A DNA stretch of 64,000 nt. It comes from Micromonospora sediminimaris. Its GTDB lineage: Bacteria; Actinomycetota; Actinomycetes; Mycobacteriales; Micromonosporaceae. The number at the start of each line of letters is the position of its first letter. The stretch's first letter is position 1. The stretch lies in NCBI GenBank assembly GCA_900112325.1, contig FOLJ01000004.1, positions 186,001 to 250,000 of the forward strand. The letters are read 5' to 3'. Shown in pieces: positions 1 through 8,094 of this stretch. Both the position numbers and the translations under genes were made by a program. The notes under the pieces were generated by a model. The model was not told where the DNA came from. It was given only the letters and a program-made list of their open reading frames with translations, and did no database searches.

Positions 1-200
1 TGCACGTCCAGGCTCGCGCCGATCTGCACCGGTCCGGTCAGCGCGGCGCTGCCAGGGGCGGTGTGCAGCGTCACCTCGCACTGGGTGGGCCGGTTCAGGC
101 GGGCGGCCACCCGCACCGAGGCGACCCGGCCGGTCACCGCCTCGGGCAGCGATCTACCGCCGAGCAGCACGGTCAGCGCCCGGGGCGCGGCGGCGGTCAC
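1..200 (-). CDS. Partial VgrG/gpD-like spike-hub protein of a contractile injection system (N-terminus only)
   Basis: A GTG start at 200 overlaps the stop of the upstream tube-protein gene in a GTGA overlap, and the reading frame stays open to the window edge, giving 66 residues. The visible part starts VTAAAPRALTVLLGG and continues with short beta-strand-like stretches, as in the first barrel of phage late-control D / Pvc8-like hub proteins. In eCIS operons this gene normally follows the LysM-type tube-cap gene, which is the order here. The assignment therefore rests on context plus a weak N-terminal resemblance; the diagnostic parts lie outside the window. Confidence 0.55.
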   Translation of the reverse strand, partial: MTAAAPRALTVLLGGRSLPEAVTGRVASVRVAARLNRPTQCEVTLHTAPGSAALTGPVQIGASLDV

Positions 201-958
201 GACCCGGCCCCGGAGGAGTCGGTGGACGTCGCGCCCGCCGGTGCGGTGCCCGGCAGCGGCGGTACGGCGAGCGCGGTGCCGGCGGGCACGGCCAGCGGGT
301 CGGTGATCCGGTTGTGCTCGGCCAACAGCCGCCAGCGCAGGGGCGAGCCCAGCGCGTCGTGGGCGAGCAGATCGAAGCGTACGCCCGAGGTGTCGGCGGT
401 GGCGGTGCCGTCACCGGCGGCCACCACGGCCGTGCCCGGGGCGGCGGTGGGGGTCTGCGCGGCGGACAACTCCTCGGCGAAGCCCTCCTCGGCGTGCCGG
501 GCGTCCTCCGCCACCCGGACCAGTTTGAGCCGCAGCCAGGAGCGGCGTGGGGAGCCGGTGGCGGTGAACGCGTCGAAGCGTTCCGCCACCGCGACGATCA
601 CACCGGGCACGTTCCAGGTCTTGCCCCAGACCATCCGTACCAGCGGTGGTCGCAGCCAGCCGTGTTCCACCGCCGAGTTCTCGGCCAGCATCCAGAGTGG
701 TCGGGTGAGCGTCCGGACGTCGGTGGGACGGACCTGCCCCTCGGCGAAGTCGATGTCGAAGAGCAGATCCAACACGAGTTCGGTGCGGCCACCGCCGGTG
801 AAGAGCAGCGGGTCGTCGGCCAGCCCGGCGCCGGTGAGCTGACCGTCGGCGCCACCTCGCTGACGCACCCCGGCGAGGCGGGTCACCTGCACGGTCTCCG
901 GATTGAGCAGACAGTCGATCCGCTCGCCGGTGTCGATGAGGAAGGCCACCCGCTGCAT
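197..958 (-). CDS. Contractile injection system tube-cap protein with LysM-like C-terminus (Pvc7/gp53 type)
   Basis: 253 residues. The N-terminal half (MQRVAFLIDTGERIDCLLNP, then a stretch of short strands and the GRTELVLDLLFDID segment) matches the N-terminal domain of CIS tube/baseplate proteins that cap the inner tube in eCIS particles and in phage gp53-like proteins. The last ~60 residues (LRWRLLAEHNRITDPLAVPAGTALAVPPL) read as a LysM-like fold: 'W..LA..N.I.DP..V..G..L.VP'. It overlaps both neighbours by four bases (ATGA upstream, GTGA downstream), so it is translationally coupled in the operon. Expected to sit at the baseplate end of the tube in the cytosolic particle. Confidence 0.8.
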   Translation of the reverse strand: MQRVAFLIDTGERIDCLLNPETVQVTRLAGVRQRGGADGQLTGAGLADDPLLFTGGGRTELVLDLLFDIDFAEGQVRPTDVRTLTRPLWMLAENSAVEHGWLRPPLVRMVWGKTWNVPGVIVAVAERFDAFTATGSPRRSWLRLKLVRVAEDARHAEEGFAEELSAAQTPTAAPGTAVVAAGDGTATADTSGVRFDLLAHDALGSPLRWRLLAEHNRITDPLAVPAGTALAVPPLPGTAPAGATSTDSSGAGS

Positions 959-2451
959 CAGCCACCCGCCTGTTCACCGTCGAGCCGCCGCGTCCGGTGC
1001 TCGTCGCCGTCGGCCGGTCCGGGAACCGACCACAGTGCCCGGTCGTCGGGGAGCGCCGGCCACGGGTCGGGCCGCGTACGCCCACCGCGCGACGACTCCA
1101 GCTCCGGCCAGCGGACGTCCGCGCCCACGGACCAGCGTCCATCGCCGATCGGCAGCCCACTGCCGGGCCACCGCCCGTCGCCGGTGGGCGGCCCGTGGGG
1201 TACCCAGCGCCCGTCGCCTGGCCCGATCGGGCGTCCCGCCCAGCCGTCCCCGTCCGGCAGGCGAGGGTCGGCCGTCCGCTGGCGCCCGGTCACCAACCGG
1301 AGCGCCGCCCGGTGCCCCGGGGTGGCCGCTGCCGGGCGCGGCTCGGAGTTACCCGGCGGCCCCGCCGCCCCCGGCCCGGCCACGTCGGAGAGCCGGCCTG
1401 CGGAGCCGGTGGGCCGTCCCGCCGCGTCGACCGGCGGGCAGGCGGCTGCGCCGGTGGGCGGGCTCGCCGGGCCGGTGTATGGGCTCGTGGGATCGGTGTG
1501 CCGGGTGGTCGGGGCGGGTGGCAGCGGCTCTGCCGTGGCCGGGGCTGCTGCGGGCCGTTCCGCGTCGGTGCGAAACCCGGCCCGGGTCGTGCCCCGGACC
1601 GGCTCGGCCGGCCGGGGACCTTGCGTCGACGCTGGAGCCCGGTCGTGGGCATCCGTCGTGGCTGCTGCCGCCGCCCCGGCTGCCCGGACCGCCCCTCGGG
1701 TCGATCGCCGGCGGACAATGCTCGACCCGCTCGACCCGCTCGACCCAACCGGTCCGCCTGGTCCGCCGGGCCCGGCGGACCCGTGCTGCGCGGCAGTCGC
1801 CGGAACGGGCCGGGACATTCCACTGCGGTCCCTTTGCTCTGCTTCAATCGGCGCACCGGTCGATGCCCGGATACCGGACGTCACGTGGTGCGTGGGGTGA
1901 AGCAGAGCAAAGGACGTGGGGGAGTGGGTGGCCGGTGCCGGCCCGGACGTCGGGGAGTGCTCCGTGGGGGCGTCGGCGGTCGGGTCCGGACCGGTCGCCG
2001 CGCCGGGGCGCTCGGCGTGCCGACCGGCTCCTTCGACCGTCGTCGCGGGTCGACGCCCCGGACCGTCCAAACCACCCTCGCCCGCCGGATCGGCGAAACA
2101 TTCCTCCGACCGGCCGTCGCCGTCCGATTCGCGGAAGCCCGGCCCATGGTGGTACGTGCCGGCCGGCGGCGGGTCGAGGGCCAGGTCCCGGAGCAGGCCG
2201 GGGGCGTGGGCGGTGACCACCCGCAGCCAGTGCTCGGGTGGCTGCCCCGGTCGCCGGGGCCGACCGTGGGGCTCGGCGAGGGTGGCCGCGACGGCACGAT
2301 CGATGGTGTCCGGTTCCCCGCCCGACCTCGCGGGCGGGCCGGCCGGCGGCCCCGGGGCGGGGGAGTCGACCGCACCGGCGAGCCGGTGCACGGCAGCCGC
2401 CGCGGACCGGAGACGATCGGCCAGCCAGCTACGCGGGCGTCGGCGCGGCAC
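958..2451 (-). CDS. Large Pro/Ala/Gly-rich disordered protein in the injection-system operon
   Basis: About 497 residues from the second of two adjacent GTG codons; GGAGG lies six bases upstream, inside the end of the tube gene, which it overlaps by 23 bases. I do not recognise the family. Roughly residues 1-110 look foldable (basic start, then a segment with HWLRVVTAHAPGLLRDL), the middle ~280 residues are low-complexity Pro/Ala/Gly/Thr, and the C-terminus carries imperfect GDGRW repeats followed by WPALPDD. Its place between the tube and the tube-cap genes and its coupling by ATGA to the next gene imply a structural or assembly role in the particle, but that is context only. GC-rich disorder makes the exact frame boundaries less certain than for its neighbours. 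Confidence 0.6.
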   Translation of the reverse strand: MPRRRPRSWLADRLRSAAAAVHRLAGAVDSPAPGPPAGPPARSGGEPDTIDRAVAATLAEPHGRPRRPGQPPEHWLRVVTAHAPGLLRDLALDPPPAGTYHHGPGFRESDGDGRSEECFADPAGEGGLDGPGRRPATTVEGAGRHAERPGAATGPDPTADAPTEHSPTSGPAPATHSPTSFALLHPTHHVTSGIRASTGAPIEAEQRDRSGMSRPVPATAAQHGSAGPGGPGGPVGSSGSSGSSIVRRRSTRGAVRAAGAAAAATTDAHDRAPASTQGPRPAEPVRGTTRAGFRTDAERPAAAPATAEPLPPAPTTRHTDPTSPYTGPASPPTGAAACPPVDAAGRPTGSAGRLSDVAGPGAAGPPGNSEPRPAAATPGHRAALRLVTGRQRTADPRLPDGDGWAGRPIGPGDGRWVPHGPPTGDGRWPGSGLPIGDGRWSVGADVRWPELESSRGGRTRPDPWPALPDDRALWSVPGPADGDEHRTRRLDGEQAGG

Positions 2452-2908
2452 CACCGGCCTCCAGTTCCAGGCTCTCGTAGCGCAGCGTCAGCGCCGCGAT
2501 GGCGATCTCCTGACCGAGCGTGTTCAGGTGGGCGCCGCGCCAGTTGGTCGGCCAGGCGTTGATCAGGTTCCAGCGCAGCACCTCCGCTGTGCCGGCGGCG
2601 TCGAGCAGCACCACCGAGACGTTGCGGCGGCTGACCGTGCCCCGGGCGACAGCGTGCACCCAGTCCCACAGCTCCCGCGACGCGGTGAGGCCGAAGTGCA
2701 GGGTGACCGGCCCGTACTCGACCTGGCCCGGGACCATCCGGATCCGGTCGTTGCCCTGCTCCCGGTACGGCACCGCCGGGATGTTCACCTCCAGCCCGCT
2801 GACCTCGGTGAAGTGGCCGTTGGTCACCCCGTTGACCAGCAGCTTGAAGTTGTAGGCCCGGTACGGGTCGACCGGGGTGCCCGGCTGCGGCGTGGCCGTG
2901 GTCGGCAT
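2429..2908 (-). CDS. Contractile injection system inner tube protein (gp19 family)
   Basis: 159 residues from an ATG preceded by GGAGG (eight bases upstream); a longer in-frame start at 2941 would overlap the sheath gene and lacks this site. The protein has the pattern of T4 gp19-like tail tube proteins: DPYRAYNFKLLVNG near the N-terminus, FTEVSGLEVN, then the Q-V-E-Y-G-P-V-T-L-H-F-G-L segment, ELWDWVHAV, and RRNVSVVLLD..G....RWNL.NAWPTNW. Hexameric rings of this protein stack to form the rigid tube driven out on sheath contraction. It begins one base after the sheath gene ends, the usual sheath-tube order in eCIS loci. Confidence 0.92.
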   Translation of the reverse strand: MPTTATPQPGTPVDPYRAYNFKLLVNGVTNGHFTEVSGLEVNIPAVPYREQGNDRIRMVPGQVEYGPVTLHFGLTASRELWDWVHAVARGTVSRRNVSVVLLDAAGTAEVLRWNLINAWPTNWRGAHLNTLGQEIAIAALTLRYESLELEAGGAAPTPA

Positions 2909-2909
2909 G

Positions 2910-4154
2910 TCAGCCTCCAATCGTCTCGGTCTCGGTGCCACCGGCCCACTGGCTCAGCTTGAACACCACGAACTCGGCGGGCTTGACCACGGCGATGCCG
3001 ATGTGGGCGACCACCATGCCGGCGTCGCGGACGTCGGCCGGGTTGGTCTCCTCGTCGCACTTGACGAAGAACGCCTCCTCGGGTGTGCGTCCCAGCAGCG
3101 CCCCGTCACGCCACACCCGGGTGAGAAAGGCACCGATGTCCCGCCGGATGGACCGCCACAGCGTGTAGTCGTTCGGCTCGAACACCATCCACCGGGTGCC
3201 GTTGGCGATGGCCTGCTCGATGGCGATGGAGAGCCGCCGGACGTTGAGGTACCGCCACTCGCTGGCCTCGGCGGCGAGGGTGCGGGCACCCCAGACCCGG
3301 ATGCCTTCGCCGGGGAAGTACCGGATGACGTTCACGCCCCGGGGGTTGAGCACGTCGTGTTCGGCCCGGGTGACCAGGTGGCCCAGGTCGACCGCGCCGC
3401 GTACCGGCTCGTTGGCGGGTGCCTTGTGCACTCCGCGCAGGGCGTCGGTACGGGCCCAGATGCCCGCGACGTGCCCGCTCGGCGGGGTGAGCACCAGCTC
3501 GCCGCTGAGCGGGTCGCGGACCCGCAGCCACGGGTAGTAGAGGGCACCGAAGTCGGACTGTCGGGGGCGGTGCGCCACCGGAGCACTCCCGCTGCCTCCG
3601 CCGCCGGATCCGGCGGGGGTGTCCGGCTCGCTGGTGTCGCTCGGCTTCGCCGGGCGGCCCGAACCGGGCGTGGCGACCCGGGTGAGGGTGGAGATGTCGT
3701 CGATGTCGGGCACCGGGTCGCAGATGGCGACCATGGTGCGGGTGCGCTCGGCCATGCTCAGCAGCGCCTCGTGGGAGACCGGGTCGTGGAAGCCGGGCGC
3801 GGCCAGGATGGAGATCTCGTCGACCGCTTCCAGCAGGTCAAGCCCGGCGCGCTTGCGGCCGGTGCCGGAGACGGCACCGCCTTCGCCGACGTTCACCACC
3901 CAGCAGCGGGTGCCGCCGTTGTCCAGGAAGCCGAAGACGGCCCGGGCCAGCGGCGTGCTCTCCAACTCGTCACCGTCGGCGTACAGGCGGAGGAAGTCGG
4001 TCCAGTTGTTCACCGCGAGGGCCGCACCGAGATGGGCGGTACGGTCCGGCGCGACCCCGACGAAGGCCGCCGTGCTGGTGCCGACCGGTCCGATCGGCCG
4101 GGCACCGCTGGGCACCTCCTCGACGTAGATGCCGGGCGAGAAGTAGGTGGGCAT
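2910..4154 (-). CDS. Contractile injection system sheath protein
   Basis: 414 residues, ATG with GGGAGG seven bases upstream. The N-terminus (TYFSPGIYVEEVPSGARPI, then GVGTSTAAFVGVA) is the hallmark of phage tail sheath and eCIS sheath proteins, which start with the extended arm that weaves neighbouring subunits together. The C-terminal third (RYLNVRRLSIAIEQAI...WMVFEPND..LW..IRRDIGAFLTRVWRDGALLG) is the conserved sheath C-terminal domain. A Gly/Ser-rich stretch around residues 180-195 interrupts the middle domain. The protein forms the contractile outer cylinder. Only one sheath gene is visible here; other eCIS clusters may have more than one. Confidence 0.95.
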   Translation of the reverse strand: MPTYFSPGIYVEEVPSGARPIGPVGTSTAAFVGVAPDRTAHLGAALAVNNWTDFLRLYADGDELESTPLARAVFGFLDNGGTRCWVVNVGEGGAVSGTGRKRAGLDLLEAVDEISILAAPGFHDPVSHEALLSMAERTRTMVAICDPVPDIDDISTLTRVATPGSGRPAKPSDTSEPDTPAGSGGGGSGSAPVAHRPRQSDFGALYYPWLRVRDPLSGELVLTPPSGHVAGIWARTDALRGVHKAPANEPVRGAVDLGHLVTRAEHDVLNPRGVNVIRYFPGEGIRVWGARTLAAEASEWRYLNVRRLSIAIEQAIANGTRWMVFEPNDYTLWRSIRRDIGAFLTRVWRDGALLGRTPEEAFFVKCDEETNPADVRDAGMVVAHIGIAVVKPAEFVVFKLSQWAGGTETETIGG

Positions 4155-4184
4155 CGGTCCTCCCGTGCAGGTCGGGTCGGCGGA

Positions 4185-4874
4185 TCAGGGAGTCGGCGGC
4201 GGGCAGACGATGACGATGTCGGGTTCGGTCGGATCGACCTCGGCGGTGAGCACCTGTCCCCGGCCGGTGAGCCGGAGCCGGACCGGTGCCGGCCGGTCCG
4301 GGTCGTGGGGCACGCCGACGACCCGGAAGCGGCCCGTCGGGTCGGTCCGTGTCGCGTACGGCTGACCGACGACCTCGACCCGCATCGCCGCGAGGGGCTG
4401 TTCGGCGGGGCCGACGACGCGCCCGTCGAAGGAGAGCATCTCCAGCTGTCGCAGTCGCAGCGGTCGCAGGACCGGTGCGGCCGGCCGGGTCGGATGGGTG
4501 ACCTGCACCAGCACGTCGATGAGCAAGGCCGGTCGGGGCGGCGCACCGAAGGCCGCCCACAGGGCCGGGTCGCCGGCCTCCAGGACCAGCGTGCGGCCGT
4601 CTGTTCCGGTGGCCGCGACGAGCGCCCGGTCCAGCGCGGTGAGCGCCTCCGGGCCACCGGCGGCCAGCAGGTAGCGCACCGTGAACCGGTACGGCTCGGG
4701 GCCGCTGCCGCTGCCCCGGGTCTGCCGGGCCGGCCGGACGTCAAGCGGCCACAGGGTCAACCGGCTCGGATCGGCCTCGGGTCCGGGCGGGCCGACCGGG
4801 ACGGTGTCTCCCACCGCCCCGGCCAGCCACGCCACCAACTCGGTGGTGGCCGCACAGATCGGACCGTCGGTCAT
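4185..4874 (-). CDS. Injection-system accessory protein with carboxypeptidase-regulatory-like C-terminus (DUF4255/Pvc16-like)
   Basis: 229 residues from an ATG that overlaps the previous stop (ATGA); the frame is open further upstream but that part only mirrors the membrane-protein gene. The N-terminal ~125 residues (ICAATTELVAWLAGAVG...RFTVRYLLAAGGPEALTALDRALVAA) resemble the DUF4255/Pvc16 N-terminal domain found near the sheath gene in eCIS loci, thought to act at the tail terminator end. The C-terminal ~85 residues (FDGRVVGPAEQPLAAMRVEVVGQPYATRTDPTGRFRVVGVP) form a carboxypeptidase-regulatory-like beta-sandwich. The domain naming is by pattern and position, so moderate confidence. Confidence 0.6.
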   Translation of the reverse strand: MTDGPICAATTELVAWLAGAVGDTVPVGPPGPEADPSRLTLWPLDVRPARQTRGSGSGPEPYRFTVRYLLAAGGPEALTALDRALVAATGTDGRTLVLEAGDPALWAAFGAPPRPALLIDVLVQVTHPTRPAAPVLRPLRLRQLEMLSFDGRVVGPAEQPLAAMRVEVVGQPYATRTDPTGRFRVVGVPHDPDRPAPVRLRLTGRGQVLTAEVDPTEPDIVIVCPPPTP

Positions 4875-5479
4875 CGCGGCGGCGTCCCCTGGATCCGGTA
4901 CGCGATGGCCTCGTTCCACACGTGCGGGTAGACGCCGATCTCGAAGTACCGGGTGAAGCGGTTGATCGGTGCGCCGGTGTGGTCGTGGTACAGCAGCCAG
5001 ATCGGCGCGATGGTGAACAGCACGTAGTTGGCCACGACCAGCGGGATGTACAGCGGGCCGAGCAGTCGGGCCTGGAAGATGTGCACGTCCTCGTGTCGCT
5101 GGATGCCGGGGCCGGAGCCGGCGCAGACCGTGCCGAGCGTGGTGGCGTAGCGGGGGGAGACCCCCTCGACCACGTTCACCCGGCAGCTGTGCCGGGAGGT
5201 GGCCCGGTCCAGCGAGTGGCCGAACACCAGGTGCAGGGCCAGGTAGATCGCACCGACGAGGGTGTTCAGCAGGCTCCAGGTGTGATCGACGACGAAGAGG
5301 AGGACACCGCGCGGGCTGACCGCGTAGACCTCGGCTGCGGCGACCGCCCAGCCGAAGACCGCGCCGACGAGCAGGCCGATGACCGCCCCGATGAGCAGCC
5401 CGAGGCTGCCCCCGACGAGTTGGCCGAGCACGGCGCCCGCGGCGACGTGAGCGGCGGCGCTGAAGATTCCGAAGACCAT
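4871..5479 (-). CDS. Membrane protein with glycine-zipper segment and HExxH motif, injection-system operon
   Basis: 202 residues, ATG with GGAG eight bases upstream. Residues 14-50 are a Gly/Ala/Leu glycine-zipper membrane segment, with further hydrophobic stretches near 60-85 and 141-165. Between them lies RHEDVHIFQARLLGPLYIP, an HExxH zinc-protease signature (H129, E130, H133) followed by the Q..R..GP pattern seen in a family of small actinobacterial HE..H proteins and reminiscent of the eCIS-associated DUF4157 peptidases. A third zinc ligand is not obvious. Activity is unproven. As a membrane protein at the head of a cytosolic-particle operon it could anchor the particle or process cargo; both are inferences. 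Confidence 0.6.
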   Translation of the reverse strand: MVFGIFSAAAHVAAGAVLGQLVGGSLGLLIGAVIGLLVGAVFGWAVAAAEVYAVSPRGVLLFVVDHTWSLLNTLVGAIYLALHLVFGHSLDRATSRHSCRVNVVEGVSPRYATTLGTVCAGSGPGIQRHEDVHIFQARLLGPLYIPLVVANYVLFTIAPIWLLYHDHTGAPINRFTRYFEIGVYPHVWNEAIAYRIQGTPPR

Positions 5480-5491
5480 GGCCGGCTCCGC

Positions 5492-5827
5492 TCAGGCCCA
5501 CGAGCGGATGAACCGGGGCTCATTGCCCTGGGCCAGCTGGGTCGGCGTCGCCTGCCGGTTGCCCGGGGGCAACTGGTTGACGCCCAGCGCGGCGGAGAAG
5601 ATGACCAGCCCGTTGAAGAACGCAATGATCCACTTCTCGGCGCCGGCCTCGGTGGCGAAGGCCGCGGTGAGGTACGACAGCGCGAGGGCGATGCCCAGCG
5701 CGATCCACTTGCGGGCCTTGTCGGCGCTCGGGCCGATGAGTCCGCCGATGACGTTTGTGGTGAGCAGCGTCGCGGCACTGGCTCCGGTGAGGCTGCCCAG
5801 GGCCGCCCAGGTGAAGAGATCGTTCAT
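5492..5827 (-). CDS. Small three-helix membrane protein opening the injection-system operon
   Basis: 111 residues, ATG preceded by AAGGGGGAT. Hydrophobic segments lie near residues 6-30, 42-58 and 66-86; the tail (LPPGNRQATPTQLAQGNEP) is polar. I do not recognise a family by sequence. Size and topology would fit a holin-like or small scaffold protein. It is separated by only 12 bases from the next gene and is the first gene of the minus-strand operon, so a role linked to the injection system is likely but not shown. Confidence 0.55.
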   Translation of the reverse strand: MNDLFTWAALGSLTGASAATLLTTNVIGGLIGPSADKARKWIALGIALALSYLTAAFATEAGAEKWIIAFFNGLVIFSAALGVNQLPPGNRQATPTQLAQGNEPRFIRSWA

Positions 5828-5910
5828 CGCCGATCCCCCTTCGGTGTTGCGTACTGCGGGGTGGGGTGTGGGTTCGCTGCCGTCCTCGGTGGGCGGCGGC
5901 AGGCCGGCCG

Positions 5911-6717
5911 TCAGCCGGCGTCCGGCGGGCCGGGATTCGTGACGGCCGGCGTCACCGGGGTGGCTCCGCCGACCTGGGGTGTGGCGCTCTGAGGCGGCGA
6001 ACCGCCGGTGCGGGAACGGCGGAGCAGGAACGCGACAAGCACCGCGACGAGCAGCAGTACCACGGTGCCGACGACGATCAGCAGCCAGGGAAACCTGCCG
6101 CCGGAGTCCGCGCCGGCCGCCGGAGACGGGCGCGGCGGCGCCTCGGCGACGGCGCGCAGCTCGACGGGCTTCGGCTCGTTGCGATTGACCCGCCAGGTGA
6201 CCGTCCGGTCGTTGACCTGACCGCCGGTGCTGGCGTCCAGGACGCGGCCGGGAAAGGTCACCGCGATCTCGAACGACATCAACAACATGAATCGCTCTTG
6301 ATTCTTGGGGTCCTGCTCGGCCACTTTTCCGCCGTACTTCTTCGGGTCCAGCGGAAGGGTGAACACGTACCGGTCGTCGGTACGGACGATGCTCAGACTT
6401 TCGCTGTCGAATTCGGCAAGCGGCACGTTCCGATAGTTGATCAGAGATCCGAAGTGGGTGGCGTCCTCGTATCGGGTCTCCGGCCCGGTGGGTAGCGCCG
6501 GGATGTTCTGTCGCAACTCGGCGAAGCCCGCCTCGACCGGCCTGTTGTTCAAGGTCAGGACGTTACGCTCGGCCGTGAGCAGAAGTTGACCGCTGACCGT
6601 GTCATCCGGGTTGACGGTCAGCCCGGCATTGAGTTGCATGCAGCCGGAAAGGGCTGCCACCAGTACGAGGCACGCCGCGCCGCGGAGTGTGCTGAAGCGC
6701 CCGAGCCTCGTATTCAT
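5911..6717 (-). CDS. LppM-family lipoprotein with C-terminal membrane anchor
   Basis: 268 residues when started at the ATG that gives a compact lipoprotein signal (MNTRLGRFSTLRGAACLVLV... with lipobox LSGC and Cys22); an ATG 33 bases upstream is possible but gives an unusually long signal. After the Cys, the segment MQLNAGLTVNPDDTVSGQLLL matches the start of the LppM domain, known from the mycobacterial envelope lipoprotein LppM. A second membrane helix (FPWLLIVVGTVVLLLVAVLV) near residue 215 is followed by a basic stop-transfer and a Pro/Thr-rich cytosolic tail. So the protein is anchored at both ends. Transcribed separately from the injection-system operon. Confidence 0.75.
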   Translation of the reverse strand: MNTRLGRFSTLRGAACLVLVAALSGCMQLNAGLTVNPDDTVSGQLLLTAERNVLTLNNRPVEAGFAELRQNIPALPTGPETRYEDATHFGSLINYRNVPLAEFDSESLSIVRTDDRYVFTLPLDPKKYGGKVAEQDPKNQERFMLLMSFEIAVTFPGRVLDASTGGQVNDRTVTWRVNRNEPKPVELRAVAEAPPRPSPAAGADSGGRFPWLLIVVGTVVLLLVAVLVAFLLRRSRTGGSPPQSATPQVGGATPVTPAVTNPGPPDAG

Positions 6718-6886
6718 GGGCTCAGTGTGTGCTCTCGCCGTCCGAGTCATCAGTCAGCGATCAGTCACATGCCAGTCGCCGATCTTACCGGCACCCCGTC
6801 ACATTCGGCCGAGGTCGCGAACCGGGAAAATCGATATTCTGAAAGGTTGACCGCAATTTCTTGATCGGATTGCGTCGGGTCTGGCG

Positions 6887-8044
6887 TCAGTCCGGCCTCG
6901 GCGGATACCAGTCGGCGTGCTTCGCCATGCCCCGCAGCGCCGTCCGGCTCGGTGTGAGACGCAGCATCGCGTTGCGTACCGCGATGGCCGCCGGGTGTCG
7001 CAGTTCCTGTCCGAACCGGGCGGTGCGGGCGGCCGCGCGGGCGATGGCCTGGCTGCGGGGTCGGCGCAGCCGGTCGTACGCGCGCAGCGCCACCGGAACG
7101 TCGGCCTCCGGACCGGCGAGCGCGCCAAGCGTGACCGCGTCCTCGATCGCCTGGCAGGCGCCCTGCCCCAGATGCGGGGTCATGGCGTGGGCGGCGTCAC
7201 CGAGCAGGGCCACCCGGCCGCGCACGTAGCGGGGGAGCGGCGTGGCCAGGTGGTACAGGTCGTTGCGCAGCACGTCGTCGGGTCGGGTGGCGGCGAGCAG
7301 CGCCGGTACCGGGTCGTGCCAGCGGCCGAAGCGTTCGCGTACCTCGGCCAGCTCGTCGACGGCCTGCCGGCCGGGCGGGGCGGTGATCGCGGCGTACCAG
7401 TAGACCTGCCCGTCGCCGAGCGGGACGGTGCCGAACTCGCTGCCCGGTCCCCAGCTGACCGCCGCGGGGACCGGTCCGTCGAAGGCGATCGCCGCCCGCC
7501 AGGCGGTGGAGCCGGAGTACGCCGGTGGCGGAGTGTCCGGCCAGAGCCGGGTACGCAACGTGCTGCGCAGCCCGTCGGCGCCGACCACCAGGTCGGCGGA
7601 GATCTCAGCCGGCTCACCGTCGCGCCGGTAGCGCACAGTGCCGCTGGCCGGGTCGGCGTCCCGCACCGCGCAGCCGGTCCACAGCGCGTCGGCCGGCAGC
7701 GCCTCGCGCAGCGCCCGGTGCAGCGCGCCCCGGTGCACGCCGAGCGCGGTGGTGCCGAGCACGCGCTCCAGTTCGGCCGCGTCCACCCGGGACAGCCAGT
7801 GCCCGTCCCAGGTGCGCAGCCCGCCGGTGGCGCCGTCACGCCCCAGCCGGCGTACCTCGGTGCCGAGGCCGAGGGCGTCCAGCCCGCGTACCGCGTTCGC
7901 CATCAGCGTGATTCCCGCGCCGACCTCACGCGGCTCGGGGGCCTGCTCCAGCACGGTGACCCGCCAGCCCCGTCGGTGCAGGGCGAGGGCGGCGGCCAGC
8001 CCGCCGATGCCCGCCCCGGCCACGACCGCATGCCGCTCCGCCAC
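6887..8044 (-). CDS. FAD-dependent monooxygenase (aromatic hydroxylase class)
   Basis: 385 residues, GTG start with GAAGGGAG upstream. The Rossmann fingerprint GAGIGGL is at residues 10-16, the middle conserved DG motif is VVGADGLRS, and the second FAD-binding GD motif is LLGDAAHAMTPHLGQGACQAIED, so it is a flavoprotein hydroxylase of the PHBH/TetX-like class that uses NAD(P)H and O2. The substrate cannot be told from sequence. It lies 50 bases downstream of the lacI-type gene on the same strand, and an 18-base palindrome sits just in front of its ribosome binding site, suggesting its own repressor control. Confidence 0.85.
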   Translation of the reverse strand: MAERHAVVAGAGIGGLAAALALHRRGWRVTVLEQAPEPREVGAGITLMANAVRGLDALGLGTEVRRLGRDGATGGLRTWDGHWLSRVDAAELERVLGTTALGVHRGALHRALREALPADALWTGCAVRDADPASGTVRYRRDGEPAEISADLVVGADGLRSTLRTRLWPDTPPPAYSGSTAWRAAIAFDGPVPAAVSWGPGSEFGTVPLGDGQVYWYAAITAPPGRQAVDELAEVRERFGRWHDPVPALLAATRPDDVLRNDLYHLATPLPRYVRGRVALLGDAAHAMTPHLGQGACQAIEDAVTLGALAGPEADVPVALRAYDRLRRPRSQAIARAAARTARFGQELRHPAAIAVRNAMLRLTPSRTALRGMAKHADWYPPRPD

Positions 8045-8053
8045 GGCGACTCC

Positions 8054-8071
8054 CTTCTACGCCTGTAGAAG
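8054..8071. promoter_or_regulatory. 18-bp operator-like palindrome before the FAD monooxygenase
   Basis: On the minus strand the site reads CTTCTACAGGCGTAGAAG, two perfect 7-base arms with a 4-base spacer, ending five bases from the GAAGGGAG ribosome binding site. The CTACA..GTAG core resembles BlaI/MecI-type operators. Its position suggests a repressor site, but no cognate regulator other than the LacI-type protein is nearby. Confidence 0.4.
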
Positions 8072-8094
8072 CCGGAAGGAGACCGGCTGACCCT

